From assembly GCA_022575985.1 (NCBI GenBank), contig JAKSXM010000070.1:1-64000 (forward strand): 64,000 nt of DNA, written 5' to 3'. This DNA is from Anagrus nilaparvatae (taxonomy: Eukaryota; Arthropoda; Insecta; Hymenoptera; Mymaridae). The position numbers were made by a program, and so were the translations under genes. Of the stretch, positions 37,442-51,500 are shown one piece after another; within the stretch, counting starts at the first letter, position 1, and each line of letters starts with the position of its first letter. Under the pieces are notes generated by a model. That model saw nothing but the letters and a program-made list of their open reading frames with translations, had not been told where the DNA came from and did no database searches.

Positions 37442-37823
37442 CACTGTAAAAAGTAACTTTTTTAGATTTACAAAAAAAATAGAATTTTTTCGAAAAATTA
37501 GTAAATTTTCAAAAATTTTTGTAAATATTCGATAAAAATCGTAAATTTAATAAATTTAGTATATTAACGAAAAATTCGAGAATTCGAGAATTCTCGATTT
37601 TTTTTGCGAATTTACGAAAAATATTGTAAGTTCACAACTATTTTTCGTAAATTTACAAAAAATAGTTGCAAATTTTCGAAAAAAAATTGAAAATTATCAT
37701 TGAATTTTTTGTTAATATACTAAATTTAGTAAATATACGATTTTTTTCGAATATTTACAAATTTTTTCGAAAATTTACTAATTTTTTGAAAATGTTCTAA
37801 TTTTTTTGTTACTTTTTACAGTG
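37442..37823. mobile_element. TA-flanked palindromic MITE, copy D
   Basis: Same CACTGTAAAAAGTAAC start and ACTTTTTACAGTG end with TA on each side. Palindromic TTTTCGAAAA-rich interior as in copies A and B. Confidence 0.87.
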
Positions 37824-40653
37824 TAATTTAAAAAAATTATTATTATTATTATTTTTCATCTTGTTAAATCAAAATGCAATTTACTTACATACAAAAAAAA
37901 GCACTTTTAATATTAGTTTTACAACATTTTATAAACTTGCAATACGAGTTTTATACTTTATTTTGGAAATTGGTTCCTATATAGTGACGTATACATCAAA
38001 TGAGATACAAAACATTATTTTACAAAATGAAAATTTGATCGAACTATTCTATAATAGATTTTGTAAATGGAAATACTTGCGTTTAGTAATATATTTTTTG
38101 AATTAACTTTTATCAAGATTTTATGTACCTCCTATATTTGACGCGTCCTATATTTTATAAAGAAATTTTTTATTGAAAATGTAAAATGCGTAAAAATTTT
38201 TGTTAATATTAAAATGTGTTTGAAATATTCAAATCTATCAACTTGGAGGCAATAAAGAAGGAAGTAAAATTATTTTTTTTTGCATGAAAATTGAAAATAT
38301 ATAATTTTAAAATTGGGTTTCTTTTTTTACACATTTATTGGGAACCCTGAACGATTTTTGTTAAAATTTAGCTACTTCATCACCTGAAATCATATTATTG
38401 AATTCACGTGGATTAAATTACTGAGCATTGTTCAAAAGAAAGTTTCAATAATTAAACCTGTGCGTATTCTTGTAAATTTTCTGAATATTTTTTGTTTTTA
38501 TGATTCGTAAAAAAAGTATAAGTCAATTTTACAAAAAAATTATATTATTTTTTTATCAAAAACTTTACGTCATAATATTGAAATTATATCAAGAAATACA
38601 ATTAATTTCAATGCTCATTTTGAAACATCTTCTGTAAAACGATCCACATCAACAACAGTCTAAATCAATTAATTTCCCTTCAATAGCACACTTACCCTTT
38701 ATAAATAACCTTCAAGTTCAAATATATACGTATATATTAAACGAGATAATTCCCTAAATCCTTTATCAATATTCCATCTCAGGTATATAGAAATTCCTCC
38801 TTTCTTCTTTTAAATTGTGTATACTACAGATGAACAATTCTCAAGAATCATCAACTTTGTAACTTCAAAACAATTGATTCCTTTTCTAATAAAATACAAG
38901 CCCTTAAATCAAATATTAAGTATAAACTATGTATGTATCTAAAATCTTATTTCTTAGATAAGAGAGACAAAATATAATTTATAAATATATTTATATATGG
39001 GCTGGTCTAATTTAAATTTTAGTGAGTTTTTTTTCTTCAAAAAGTTTCAGGATTTTAATAAAAGGCATAAATATTGAGAAAAAATGGTTCCTCTTTGAGG
39101 AACCAAAAATTTATTCGAACTAAAAAATAAATTTGACTTTTTATACGAAGCTTCTTTAATACGAAAAGGTCTAAATTTATGTACAGTTTGAAGTCATTGA
39201 AACCCTAAAAAAAAAAATTGTATTAAAAAATACTTTTTACGATTTCCTTGAAGAATTTAGGCCAATTTAGCAAACTACTTAGTAGATGCTTTCGATATAT
39301 TTTAATAAAAATTACCGGTTAATAAATTAAATAGTGTACGTACAACGAGCCTCACACTAAATAACGAGAAACAAAATAGCCAAAAATTTTTAACTGAAGG
39401 TATCGAATGGATTTATTAATTTTCTGCGTCAAAAAAAATATTTTTTAAAATTTTACAATTATATCCATTTCGAGGTGAGCCATTGGCTTAACCGCCAAAA
39501 TATGGTTGGAAAATCTAGGATAAGACCGTTCAACATTACATTTTCGTAAATTTTGGAAATTGAATGAAAAAGAAATTAATAGGATTATCCCATATAAATA
39601 TTTTCAAAGAAAAAGGCAATATATATGAAAATACCTGCCTGTAAACTAAGTTTGAGTCTAAAGTGTGCAATATACCTACTGCCTACTTTTAGCTATACGT
39701 ACTTACCCTTTTACCAGTCTTATATATATAGAATTTAAGTAAAAACACTTATATAGCAACAAAATCCAGCAAGAACTTCTTAATGAGAAAACTCGATGGT
39801 TCATTCCCTCTTAATAACGCTTGCACATAGTACATCTAAGTCAAAAGATCAAACGTCTTTAATTTTATATCTATATATGCTACATATATTGGGGCAATAC
39901 TAAAGGAAAATTTTCTAAAGTGTACATTCACATATATGCGATCGCATGTCATCTTGTAAGATGCAATTTTCTAGCTTATTAAATTGATTTGCAATATATA
40001 TAGCACTTAATTTTAATGTACAACTTCAAGTATACTATAAAGTAATTTTCAGCTAATTGAATTAGAAAGATTACATATATATATATAGTTATAATATAAG
40101 ATCGTCAACGAAAGTACGAATTTTGAAGGAAATAGAAGGTGTGAGTTATTCATTAAGAAGTATTATGTTTTGCTAGGTCTAATGTAGTAGTTCTAACTTT
40201 ATGCATATTCGTATATTTGATAGCACAGCTTTTAATTCATTTAGAGGGTGGCTAGACGAATCTATCTAACGTTCATGTATGCATATATAACTTAAATATG
40301 GTATATTTCGCGTCATTTCAGTCTGTCGAATTTCAGATTTGCCCATAAAAATATATTGTTAGAGTTATACTTGTTTTATATAAAACATTTTAACTAATAT
40401 TTTACAGTTAAAAAAAAATTTTTTTAATGTGGACTTAATTTACTATTTCAATTTTTAGGTAAAACGCAAAAAATATACTGAATCACTTGCAAGAGCAAAA
40501 AAAAATGCTAATTCCTTAAATTTTTAATGTTTTTACTTTTTTAAATTTAAAAGATCAAACAAATTTTTCAATCTTGCAGTCATTTCAGAAATATATAGTG
40601 GATGGAACTGGATTTTTCAGAATTGCCTTGAGTTATTTATATTTATATATATA
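37824..40653. other. Intergenic, no gene seen
   Basis: AT-rich sequence with short compositional frames only. The 81-codon frame at 37861-38106 shows no recognisable domain and no splice context. Confidence 0.5.
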
Positions 40654-41059
40654 CACTGTAAAAAGTAACTTTCTTAGATTTACAAAAAAAATAGAATTTT
40701 TTCGAAAAATTAGTGAATTTTCAAAAAATTTTGTAAATATTCGATAAAAATCGTAAATTTACTAAATTTAGTACATTATCGAAAAATTCGAGAATTTTCG
40801 ATTTTTTTTAGTGATTTTACGAAAAAAGCTGCAAATTCACGAATATTTTTCGGAAATCCACAACTATTTTTTGTAAATTTTCGAAAAAAAATTGTAAATT
40901 ATCAATTTTCCTTGCGAATTCACAAAAAAAATCGAGAATACTCGAATTTAGTAATTGTACGATTTTTTTCGAATATTTACACATTTTTTCGAAAATTTAC
41001 TAATTTTTCGAAAATGTTCTATTTTTTTTGTTAATATAAGAAAATTACTTTTTACAGTG
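40654..41059. mobile_element. TA-flanked palindromic MITE, copy E
   Basis: CACTGTAAAAAGTAACTTTC start, TTACTTTTTACAGTG end, TA flanks, same interior. Inserted in a TATATA context. Confidence 0.87.
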
Positions 41060-41966
41060 TATTATTGAAATTTAGAAGTTCAAATATTTTGACGAATTTT
41101 CGAGCAAAAAATCTATTTTTGAGACTTCTTTTAGGGCTTGTCATTAGAAGCTTGTGATTTATTTCTTTTAACTTTATTTTTTTAATTTATGCATTCGTGG
41201 CCCAGCTAAAACCAAGATTAGAAAATTATTTATTTATCTAACTTTTAATCACAGAAAAACCATATTTGTCGAAAATTAATAAATAATTATACTTTAATAT
41301 AATATTTTTAATTAACTATATATATATATATATTGATACTTCAATTACATTATTCGAATAAATATTTATTTAAATTTATTATCACCTTAATTTATTTGTC
41401 TTGAGAATAATTTTATCAAGTAATAATAAATTTAAATATTTGGAATGAGATAAATGAATAAATTCAAAAAATATGACTTGGATACTTAAAACAAAAAATG
41501 GAACCATTTATATAGTTTGTACCTAATTTATGTCTGACTATACTCTACATTATCTACTGAAATTAAATATTATCTAAAGTAATCATTTTTATTCATCTTT
41601 CAGGTATTGTTTATAAAATTATTGATATAAGTAGTACAAAATCTTTGTAGAGCTTAAATAATTTAAATTCAGTAGATAATCCTGTGTATAGTCAGACAAA
41701 CTTTTAGTACTATTGATTTTAATAATGTATCAATAATTCTAATTTGTAATTTAAAATCAAATTTTGAATAAATTATTGTAACCATTAATTAATTTTACAA
41801 TTCAATATTTATTATTTCTTTTAAATTTTAATAGGTTTTAAAAAATTAAAAAATAAATAGGCAAATATAAATATTTTTATAAAAACTAACAAAATAACAA
41901 TTCTTTTATTAGAAAATAAATGCACATATTTTTATGTATAGAATACTAAAATAAATTTCATTAATT

Positions 41967-44073
41967 TTATTCGTTTGACAATATTTCAAATTTATTTGTC
42001 ATTGAAGAAATAACATCATCATCATCATCTTTATGAGTATTTTTTTTCTTAGGCTTTGATTTATTGTTTTTACATGTTGATGACTTTTCATTTTTTTCAT
42101 CATCTTCATTTTCTTCATCATCAGTATTATCTTCATCTTCTTCTTCCTCTTCCTCTTCCTCTTCTTCCTCCTCCTCTTCTTCTTCAGATGATGAGTAATT
42201 TACTTTGCCTGAATTAATTTTTTCTTCTTGTTTATATTTTGCTTGAATCCACTTTACCATTTCAACATCAGGGTGTGATTCCCATTTTTCTTTAAAATTA
42301 AATGTTGATTTGTTAATGTATAAATAATTAAAAAATACTTCTTATTAAAATATAAAAAAATATATACCTTTTTCAGTAGACCATTTTGGAGGATAAGCAA
42401 AAATACAAATTTTGCCATCCAAAGCCATTCTTAGTATAGAATTTGCAGCTCTGTAAGTATCTAATCTTGCAGCTTTAGCAGTCCGGTAATTTCTTTTTGC
42501 AGCCCAACTTTCACATATATCCATTGCTGACCATGTATCATCATTATCTTGATGTTGAAGAATTAATAATTTAACCAAGTCTATTCTTTCTGCCAAAAAT
42601 TTAACTACTGAATAAGGTTCTCTTACTTGAGCTATTGGAAATGACCCCATTAATATTTGGAATGGTTTAGGAACTAAGGATGGAAATACAAGGCCAGGAC
42701 AATCACATAAGCACACATTTTTTGTTAAAAAAATTGTTTGAAAATGTTTTGTATGCCCTGGAGTCCGTGAAACGCTGACAACTTTTTTACCTAAAATGAA
42801 AAAAATAGAGGAAAAATTTTTTAAGTGATAAGAAATATAAAATTAGAAACAATAATGATATTAATTTTTTACTAACCCATTATGGCATTAATTAAAGAAG
42901 ATTTTCCAACATTTGGAGTCCCAACGCATCCTATTGTTAAAACTCCATTTTTGTATTTTTCATGTTCAAAATAACTAGTATCTTTTTTTTCTTCAATAAT
43001 TTCATTTTTTGTAACTGTATCTTCATCAGGATCAAATTCTAAATTCATTTCTTCTTGAATTTTTTCTTGCCACGCAGTTAAATCTACTTTATCACCAACA
43101 ATTAATTTACAAGTGTCCATAATTTTTTGTGCTCCTTCAGCTGACATTTTCATTTTTCCTTTTCTTCGTCTTTGCATTAAACTTTTTTCTTCTTTATTTG
43201 GGTTTTTCATATTATAACTTGGAAAAGAAGTAAAAACTAAAATATGAAGTTTAGGATATTTATTTTTAAAATATTCTTTCCAAGCTACAACAAGCGCTGC
43301 TGAAGCTAAATCAGTTTTATTTAAAATTAATATAATATCTTTTTTTAAATCTTCAGTAACAAATTTATATAAGTAAGGTGGAAATAACATAACAGGATTT
43401 CTTATATCAACGATAAGTAAAAGTAGATCACACATCTCAAGAACTCTCCATAATTGTCGCCAAGTTTCCAAATTTAATTCAAAGTAACTTATTTTTTCTA
43501 TTTTCTCTATTTCTTTTAAATATTCCTAGAATAACAATTAAAAAATTTTTAATTTATTTTTACAATAAAATAAAAATAAATTTTATTTACCAAGAAATAT
43601 CTTTGCTCTCGTTGATCAAGTTCTTCTTTACTCATTTGAAAATCCCATGATGGTCTCTTAGGCATATCAATATTTGGTGGAAAATAATCATCTGATACCT
43701 CTTGTTCTTCTAAAGAAAGAGGTTTCACAACTTGTCTTGCTTGTTCTTTTCTTATTTTTAATTCTTCTTGAGTTTCTTGAAAAAATTCTAAAGCAAATTT
43801 ATTTCTTCCAAAACTATTTTTAAGTTTATTGTTACAAAATCTTTGAATTCCTCTTTCTGTACCAAAATCTTTGCTTCGACCTTCTTCATTGCCAGCTGCA
43901 GCAAACATTTTGATTAAAAATTAAGTAAATAGGTACTTATTAAAGAATAATTTAATCAAATATTTAATTAGAAATTTACCTAATAAAACTTGTGCTTTTC
44001 TTTGTTTCTTAGTTTGCATTTGCTGCTTTTTAGCTTTTCCACTAAATGGAGCTTTTTTCCTTCCCTGTGGCAT
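41967..44073 (-). CDS. Gnl1: GNL1-like circularly permuted GTPase
   Basis: Five exons in gene order: 43980-44073, 43591-43895, 42877-43525, 42368-42790, 41967-42289; 1794 nt, 597 aa. The N-terminus MPQGRKKAPFSGKAKKQQMQ is the basic start of the HSR1/MMR1 GNL1 group. GTPase motifs occur in permuted order: NKTD (G4, about 202-205), GTPNVGKSS (G1, about 334-342), then VSRTPGHTKHFQ and DCPGL (G3). The last exon encodes a long glutamate run followed by a D/E-rich and lysine-rich tail. This family acts in nucleolar or cytoplasmic ribosome biogenesis and cell cycle control. Length matches animal GNL1. Head-to-head with UCHL5, with 374 bp between start codons. Confidence 0.92.
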
Positions 44074-44447
44074 CTGCAAATGGAAATTATAATAAATATA
44101 CAGCTTTCAAGATCGCATAAATAAATAAATAAATAAATTGAAATCGATGCAAAATTAAATGAACAAAAAATAAAAATTTAAAAACCTTTTAATTAAATGT
44201 AATTGAATTTAAAATAATTATTAATAATTTGGTTATTTAAATATTTATTAACAAAAACAAAAAAATCGGAGTCGTGTATATATGTTTACACTTTACACCA
44301 TGTATGAGCATGTATATCCATGCTTGATTGCTTTGGTACACGGTGTGTCTTCTCGTCTTCTCGTCGGTCATGCTCTCCACGGACCACGACTGCCGACAGT
44401 CGGTGTTTGCCAAAAATATACCTCATTGTTTACCTAACCTCATAAAA
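44074..44447. promoter_or_regulatory. Bidirectional promoter region GNL1 / UCHL5
   Basis: The 374 bp between two divergent start codons include a GC-richer stretch (about 44330-44410, TCTTCTCGTCGGTC and ACGACTGCCGACAGTCGG). Both transcripts must start here unless an upstream non-coding exon exists. No core element could be assigned firmly. Confidence 0.55.
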
Positions 44448-45892
44448 ATGGCGGACGTAGCTGGAAATTGGTGTTTAATTGAAAGCGATCCCGGTGTTTT
44501 TACAGAATTAATTAGAGAATTTGGTAATTATTATTTACATGTTAAATAATTTTTCTAAAATATTTTTCTGGACAATTTTTTCATCTCCGATATTTTACGA
44601 AAAATCTTAGAATCTCATAAATACAATTTTATGCTTGTCATTGCTGAGACGATTTGTAATAAATTTAAAAAAGTACATTAAAATTTAATGTTTGCAGGAG
44701 TAAAAGGAGCACAAGTTGAAGAATTATGGAGTCTTGAAGATGAGCAATTTGAAAATTTAAAGTAAATAATTAAAAATCTTAACTAATTCTTCAATGTCAT
44801 TAATATTTTTATTATATTGCAGACCAATTCATGGATTAATATTTCTTTTTAAATGGGTTCAAGGTGACGAACCTTCAGGTACAATAGTACAAGATAGTAG
44901 GCTGGATAAAATTTTTTTTGCTAAACAGGTTTGGGAACAAAAATATTTGAAATTTATGTATAAATAATATAATATAACTAAAATTCAATTATAGGTAATA
45001 AACAATGCTTGTGCGACTCAAGCCATATTAAGCGTTTTATTAAATTGTAAACATACAGACATAGCATTAGGGCCTAATTTAGATGAGTTAAAAAACTTTT
45101 GCCAAAGCTTTGATGCAAATATGCGAGGTCTTGCTCTTAGCAATTCAGATGTTATTAGACAAGTACACAATTCATTTGCAAGGTTAGTAACAGCTTTTTT
45201 ATAATAATAATTAAAGTAATTATATGATGATATATTTTTAGGCAAACTTTAATCGAGTATGATAATAAACAAGCATCTAAAGATGAAGATGTTTTTCATT
45301 TTGTGAGTTACATACCAATTGAAGGGCGCTTGTATGAATTGGATGGATTAAAAGACGGGCCAATCGACTTAGGTCCTTGCCCAGCAGGTGATCAATGGGT
45401 TCAAGCAGCAAAACCAATTATTGAAAAAAGAATTAAAAAGTAAGTTTTTTTTCTTCAATTTAACAATTTTAATTGTTGATGCTGCTTTTAATGTGTCAAT
45501 ATACTTTTACTTTGCTACAAGATTGCATAGCTCCAATTCACAAGCAATATCTGTAGCATTATATTTAATATTTTTAATTTTTTAGATATAACGAAGGAGA
45601 AATTCATTTTAACTTAATGGCAATAGTTAGCGACAGAAAAATGTTATACGAAAAACAAAAAAGTTTAACAACAGATCCAGCAGAAATTGCTAGGTTACAA
45701 TCATTAATAGAAGAAGAAATATGGAAAGATAAAAAATATCAAATAGAAAATATCCGTAGAAAACATAATTATTTACCTTTAATAATGGAAATACTCAAAT
45801 ATTTAGCTAAAGAAAACAAATTACAACCGCTTTATCAAAAAGCTAAAGAAAAAGCACTTGAAAAAGAAGCCAAAAAGTCTAATAAAACTTAA
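44448..45892 (+). CDS. Uchl5: Ubiquitin C-terminal hydrolase L5 (UCH37)
   Basis: Six exons: 44448-44523, 44698-44761, 44823-44928, 44995-45182, 45242-45439, 45586-45892; 939 nt, 312 aa. The start is chosen because [20 protein letters not shown] is the conserved UCHL5 N-terminus. Catalytic residues fall at the family positions: Gln82 at the end of exon 3, Cys88 in NNACATQ, His164 in VFHFVSY and Asp179 in LYELDGL. The C-terminal tail ([19 protein letters not shown]...) is the ULD that binds the proteasome receptor Rpn13/ADRM1, or INO80 in the nucleus. It trims ubiquitin chains at the 19S proteasome. The 3' end faces the Myb-like gene, with 152 bp between stop codons. Confidence 0.95.
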
Positions 45893-46044
45893 TTTATAAC
45901 AAATTTTTTTATTAAAAAAATAAGTCATTTAAAAAAAAAAATATTTTTTTCATTTATAATTAATTACACATTAAAGACGAGTTTGTACAATAATTTACAA
46001 TTTGTTTTTTTTTTACCATTACTATTTACCTATTATTTAAGCTA

Positions 46045-47881
46045 TTATATATTTGAATTTTTAATAATTTTACCATCTTTATATTCTAATTTAACATAAT
46101 AATAATCATTATGTCGATTTATAATTTCATTAATTTTATGATTATATAAGTATTCTATGATATCTAAAAAAAATTTTTTTTTTAATTAAAAAATTTATAC
46201 TTTTTAGTTTTTAAATTAAAAAACAATTTAATTTATTACCTGGAAAATTTCTTGTTCCTATCATTTGAACACTTTCTTGTAAAATTCTATTAAAAGTTCT
46301 TTCCAAGAATTCTTTAGTACATCCATCAAAATACGTTTTAACATTATGCCATTTAATTTGTTTAGCATCAATAAAATCTGGACTTTTCTTTTGTTTATAT
46401 CTCATACTTAAAATGAAGAATCAACTTGACATAAATTAAATAAAATATTTAATATTAATTAATAGCACTTACTACTCTATTAACTTTATCCTTACTAAAT
46501 TTAATGATAACTCATTTTGACAAAATAATTGCATATGTAATTGATGATACCAAAATTTTTGTAACACTGTTTTACTAATACACATTTCTTTTTCTACTTT
46601 ATTCCACACAGAGTTAACTAAAAAAGCATCTTTTAATTCAATGATGTCTTTGGAAATAGTAACATCCAAAAGAGTTTTTATAAATTTTTCTACAAAACTT
46701 ACAGTCCATACAACATCTTTTACAACTATTGGAATATAAAATTAATTGTTATTAAGTAAAAATATACATTAAAAAAATTAACTTTATACCTTTGATATTT
46801 GTTTTTGATAATTCTTTTAATTTTAATTTTTTATACCTGTCACGTATTGAGCTCTCTTTGCGATTAAGTTTAGTAATAACTGACTTCATATCACTATTTG
46901 GATCTTTAAAATGGGACGTTATTATTTTATCTTCCTCAGGAGTAAAAGGTCTACAATTTTTTTTTAATAAAGTTTGTATTTAATTTTAGATAAAAAATAA
47001 AAATTAGAAGGTTCTTTTAAAAATTATTGATTTTTTTACCCTGATTTTCTAGCTTTAGAATAAATGTGCTTAAATCTATAATATACACTGTGTAAACTCC
47101 TCCAAGGTAATCCATTAGCAATAAATCGAACAAAATTTTTACGCTCTTCTAAATCTTTAATATAAAAATTATTGAAATTTATTCTCATATTTACAAATGG
47201 TTCTGGGTAATCAGGATTCCACTTAAAAATCTATAAAAATAGTTTATTTATTATTAATGTTAAATAATGTTAACATATTTAATATGAGTAAATTTTAATA
47301 TTACTTCACAAAATTTAACCCAATTATTTTGTATAACATCATCCTCTTTGATGGTAAAAAGACCACGTTTTAATGGACCATATTTTAAAAATTTAGATTT
47401 TTCAAGTTTATTTAAAGGTCTTGAACCAGCTGTAGCTTCTGCAAAATGTTGTGGTACAATTGTTCCTGGTTTTAAAATAATTTTTATTGTTTTTAATCTC
47501 TAGAGAAAAAAAATAATATGAAATTTTTTTTTTTGATTTTTAAAAAAGTTTCTTATAAAAAAATTAAAATCTTACATTTAGATCTTTTTCAGATATTTTA
47601 TCTACTTCAGTATTTAAAACTTCGCTTAAACTATCTTCATCAACCCATTCATCAGACCCAGATTCTGATTTTATGTCAAACTCACTTAAACATACACTCA
47701 TGGAATCTTCTTCTTTGATCTAAAAGTTAAAAATAATTAAAAAAAAAAAAAATATTGTTTTTAACAAATAAAATATTACATTTTCTTTAGTATCATCTAA
47801 TAAACTTTGCTCATTTTCCATTACTGACGTATTCATTTCATCTAATAAACTTTGCTCATTTTCCATTACTGACATATTCAT
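46045..47881 (-). CDS. TTF1-like Myb/SANT DNA-binding protein
   Basis: Eight exons in gene order: 47780-47881, 47576-47719, 47305-47499, 47040-47230, 46790-46950, 46473-46725, 46240-46406, 46045-46163; 1332 nt, 443 aa, phases consistent. An acidic N-terminus is followed by tandem Myb-like repeats. One runs from RGLFTIKEDDVIQNNW through LPWRSLHSVYYRFKHIY. The next is PFTPEEDKIITSHF...SSIRDRYKKL, with more helical sequence after it. A spaced Myb tandem with PWRS..YYR is typical of TTF1/Reb1 RNA polymerase I terminators. That family call is inference by motif, not by full alignment. The N-terminal 14-residue unit MNxSVMENEQSLLD occurs twice in a row. Head-to-head with VPS54. Confidence 0.75.
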
Positions 47882-48553
47882 TGTATTATTTTCACTGATT
47901 CAGTTAAATTATTACTATCTTATTCTCTTAGGTCTGTAGTTGAAATCTAATCTATAAAACTATTAAAATTTTAATTTAAACTATTTTTATATAACCTGAT
48001 GTTTTTGTTCAAAATTGCTGCTATTTCTTTCTCTAAATCTGCTTTTATTACTATCTAAAATTGCTAAATTTTTAAATTTTACCAGTTTACTAAACAAAAA
48101 ATTCAATGGCTAATTTTTTATTTAATCAAATATGATACTTGTTGTGATAACACTGATAACTGAATTTAAACAGATGAACCATAATGTAGTATGGTGGGGA
48201 AAAAGGAGCAGACGTCTGACGACTCAATATAGAGTCGCATGTATTGTAGTCCTGATTGTAGTAGTAGTTTTTTTTTGCTTATCAATAATTATTACCATAA
48301 TTTGGTTTTTTATTAATTTGAAAACTATTAATTTAAAAATATGTTTTTTCGAGTTTTTGTTAGTTTACAATTACAATAAATAAAAAGAAATATAGGTAAT
48401 ACCTACTTTTAAAGAAAAAACAAAAACAGGTTTTTGTGTTTACGTGTAACTATTTTTCGCATAATATGTTATCAGTTATCAAATATACTTTTTATGGTGC
48501 AATAATGTATAAAAAAAAAAAACTAAAATGATGCAAATTTTGGATTAAAATAA
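47882..48553. promoter_or_regulatory. Bidirectional promoter region, TTF1-like / VPS54
   Basis: 672 bp separate the two divergent start codons. An 83-codon plus-strand frame inside it (48132-48383) shows no family and is probably chance or 5' UTR. No definite core promoter motif is seen. Confidence 0.45.
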
Positions 48554-51500
48554 ATGAATATGGCAAAAATTATTGCTCCAACAGAAGTTACCGCAACGAT
48601 TTCACTGCCTTGTCAACACTGTGCTAACCTAACTTTTAAACATATACAAGATTTCATCAGGTGGATACTTATATATCTAAAATGCTGATTTGTTCATTTT
48701 TTCTAAAAAAATTTGATTATCAACATTAAATTTTACAAATAGATTATATGTATAGTTTTTTTTTTTTCAAATCAGTTATTAAATAAAGCATTATAATAAT
48801 TCTCAAATATAAAATTTAAAAATATAATTTTTGCTCCAAAAAAAAAACCTTAGTAAAAACACATGTTTTTTTTTTTAAATACATTAATGTTTAGGCATTT
48901 AAGAAGTGAGCATTGTACAAAAGAAGGAGGTTCATTCGTATGTCGTTATGGTTATAACGGTGTTTGCCCAAGTCTTCCTGTGGAAGGTGTTTCAGATAAG
49001 GACTACGTAGCACATGCAGTTAAACACGCAATAATGCAACCTAATAAGAAAAATAGTAATTGTCAATCAACAAACTCTACCTCTACCTGGTCGGTTTATT
49101 TAGCAGCACAAAATTTACCAGCTGTTTTAAATGATCCAAATAAAGGAAAACAAAATAATTTTCTTACTAAAACATGGGGTGATTCATTTGTTGAAAAAGT
49201 GGATATTCCAAAAAGTCCTTTTTTACCAGATATTACTTTGCAACATTTAGAATCATACATGAAAAAGATTGGAAAAGTAAAAATTTACCTATTAATTTTA
49301 ATTGCTTAAAGTACAAGAAAGTTTATATTATTAATTATTTATTTTATTTTTTTTAGAGATACCGGAAACATTCAAAAATAAATTTAAACTTGAATTTGAC
49401 AAGTTTTTCCAATGATCCACAGCAAAATTTTAGCAATACTAAAAAAATTAAAGCTATTAGTCCAAATGGACCACTAGGTTTGATTAAATGTTAAATTATT
49501 AGTTTAAAATTATAATTTTAATAAAAATTAAAATTTTTTTTCTTCAGAATATCCACAATTTGATTTGAGTAATATACCAAAAATTTTTTTTACTCCTAAT
49601 TTGGATCTCTCGAATAAAGATAACTTTAATACAGTATTTCCATTTTCAAAAGATGGTTTTCTTAATGAACAATCTAGCATTGTACATCATACAAAGCAAG
49701 AACAAGAAAAAGTAATAAAATGGAATTTAAAATATATTTTAATATTATATTATTTTTTTTTTAAATTGTCTAAATTAAATTTTATTTTTTTTTTAATCAG
49801 CTTACACATTACTTAGATATTGTAGAAGTACGAATAGCAGAACAAGTAGCATCTAAATCTCAAGCATTTTTTCATGCCATGACATCTCATGATGTTTTAA
49901 TGGAACAATTAACTCAAACTGTAACGGTTTTAAAATCATTAAGGAAAAATATTCATGAAATTGATAAAAATCTTGTTGAAAACCCTTTAAAAGTTTTAAA
50001 GTTTGTACTTCAAATATCTTTTTGTTATTTATTATTAATTTTTTTTTTCTCAAAAATAATTATTTAATTTATTTTATAAAGATTGGTTCGAGCTAGATCT
50101 AATCATGTAACTGTATTAGATAAATTAAAATTGATAGCTACTGTTCATCAAAGTCAACCAATGATTCAGTCTTTGCTTTCTACTCCTGATTATGTAGCTG
50201 CCTTAGATGTTATTTCAACGACTCAGGAAATCCTCTTACAAGAATTAAATGGCATTCATAGTTTTAGGTAACTTTAATAATTTTTTTTCTTTTCTCCTTT
50301 TATTAAATTTAATTTTTTGGTAATTTTTTTTTTGTTTTGTTAATTTAGACACCTTGGATCTCAATTATCTGAAATGGAAAAACTTGTAAATAAAATGTTA
50401 CACACTGAATTTGAAAGATATGCTACCTCAGATTTGAATAGACCACTGAGTACTGACTACACTGTTTTAGATGGGGTAAAAATTATAATCTATTTATTTT
50501 ATAGGTACATTTCTATTAAAATGTGTTTAAACAAATCAATTTTTTATCAGGATAAATTAATATCAATAATATTGGGATTATTGCGTCAGAAACATTTTCA
50601 ATTTATTGATACATATAAAGAAGAAGCAATGACGACTATTAGAGCAGTAACTAAACAACGAGTTATTGAAGCATTAGCTGCTAGTGATTGCAATGATCAA
50701 CAGGCTGCTGCTCTTGAAGTTGGAAGTCTTTCTCTTAATGAACGCTTAAAACTTCTTGAAAATGCAATACAATCATTAACTCTACTTTTACATCGAATTA
50801 AGGTATATAATAAATTATTGAAGCCTTAAAATTTCTTTAAATTTTATACTATTGAAATTTTCATTAAATAGGCTGTGTATATTGTTATGCAAGAAACTGC
50901 TGATTTAGCAGCTGGTGTTAATTTGGATAAGTCTGAAGATCCATTTATGGATCGATTATTATTAGATGAAGATCATAATAAAGTTTCGGGTAAATTAAGT
51001 GATATGTTAACTTGTATATGTGATTATTGTCATGAAAGACTGGGTAATTTGCTGTGTGCAAGCCCTAGTGAAAAAGACAAATTATTAAATGATAAAGATA
51101 AAGGTTCTAATGAAATTTCAGCCAATAAAATAAATGATAAAGATTTATTAAATTCTAATGATAGAACTAATTGGTTAAGTGAAAGAGCAACTTCTGCTCA
51201 AGTTTGTACATTAGCTAAAATTGTAGATAATTTTACTACCACTTGTGAAAATATTTGTGGAAAACAAAGTATTGCTCTTAGATCAGCTTTTAAGGTCTTT
51301 ATTTAATTTTATAATTATTTTTTATTTTTATTTTTAAATAAAGATACTAAAATTTTTTTCTCTAAAGGCTCAAGCTAGCAAATTTGTTCAACGTTTCCAT
51401 ACTGAACGAAAAACTAAATTAACCCAATTTTTGGATTCTGAAAAATGGAAACAGGCAGATGTTTTATCTGAAAATCAAGCATTAATTAATTTTATATTTA

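Noticed and set aside
45388..45585. 65-codon plus-strand frame within UCHL5
   Set aside because: It spans exon 5 and intron in the wrong frame; the supported frame uses the GTAAGT donor at 45440.
48132..48383. 83-codon plus-strand frame with a hydrophobic segment upstream of VPS54
   Set aside because: Lies in the shared promoter interval, has no recognisable family, and the hydrophobic run comes from T-rich sequence; no splice or homology support.
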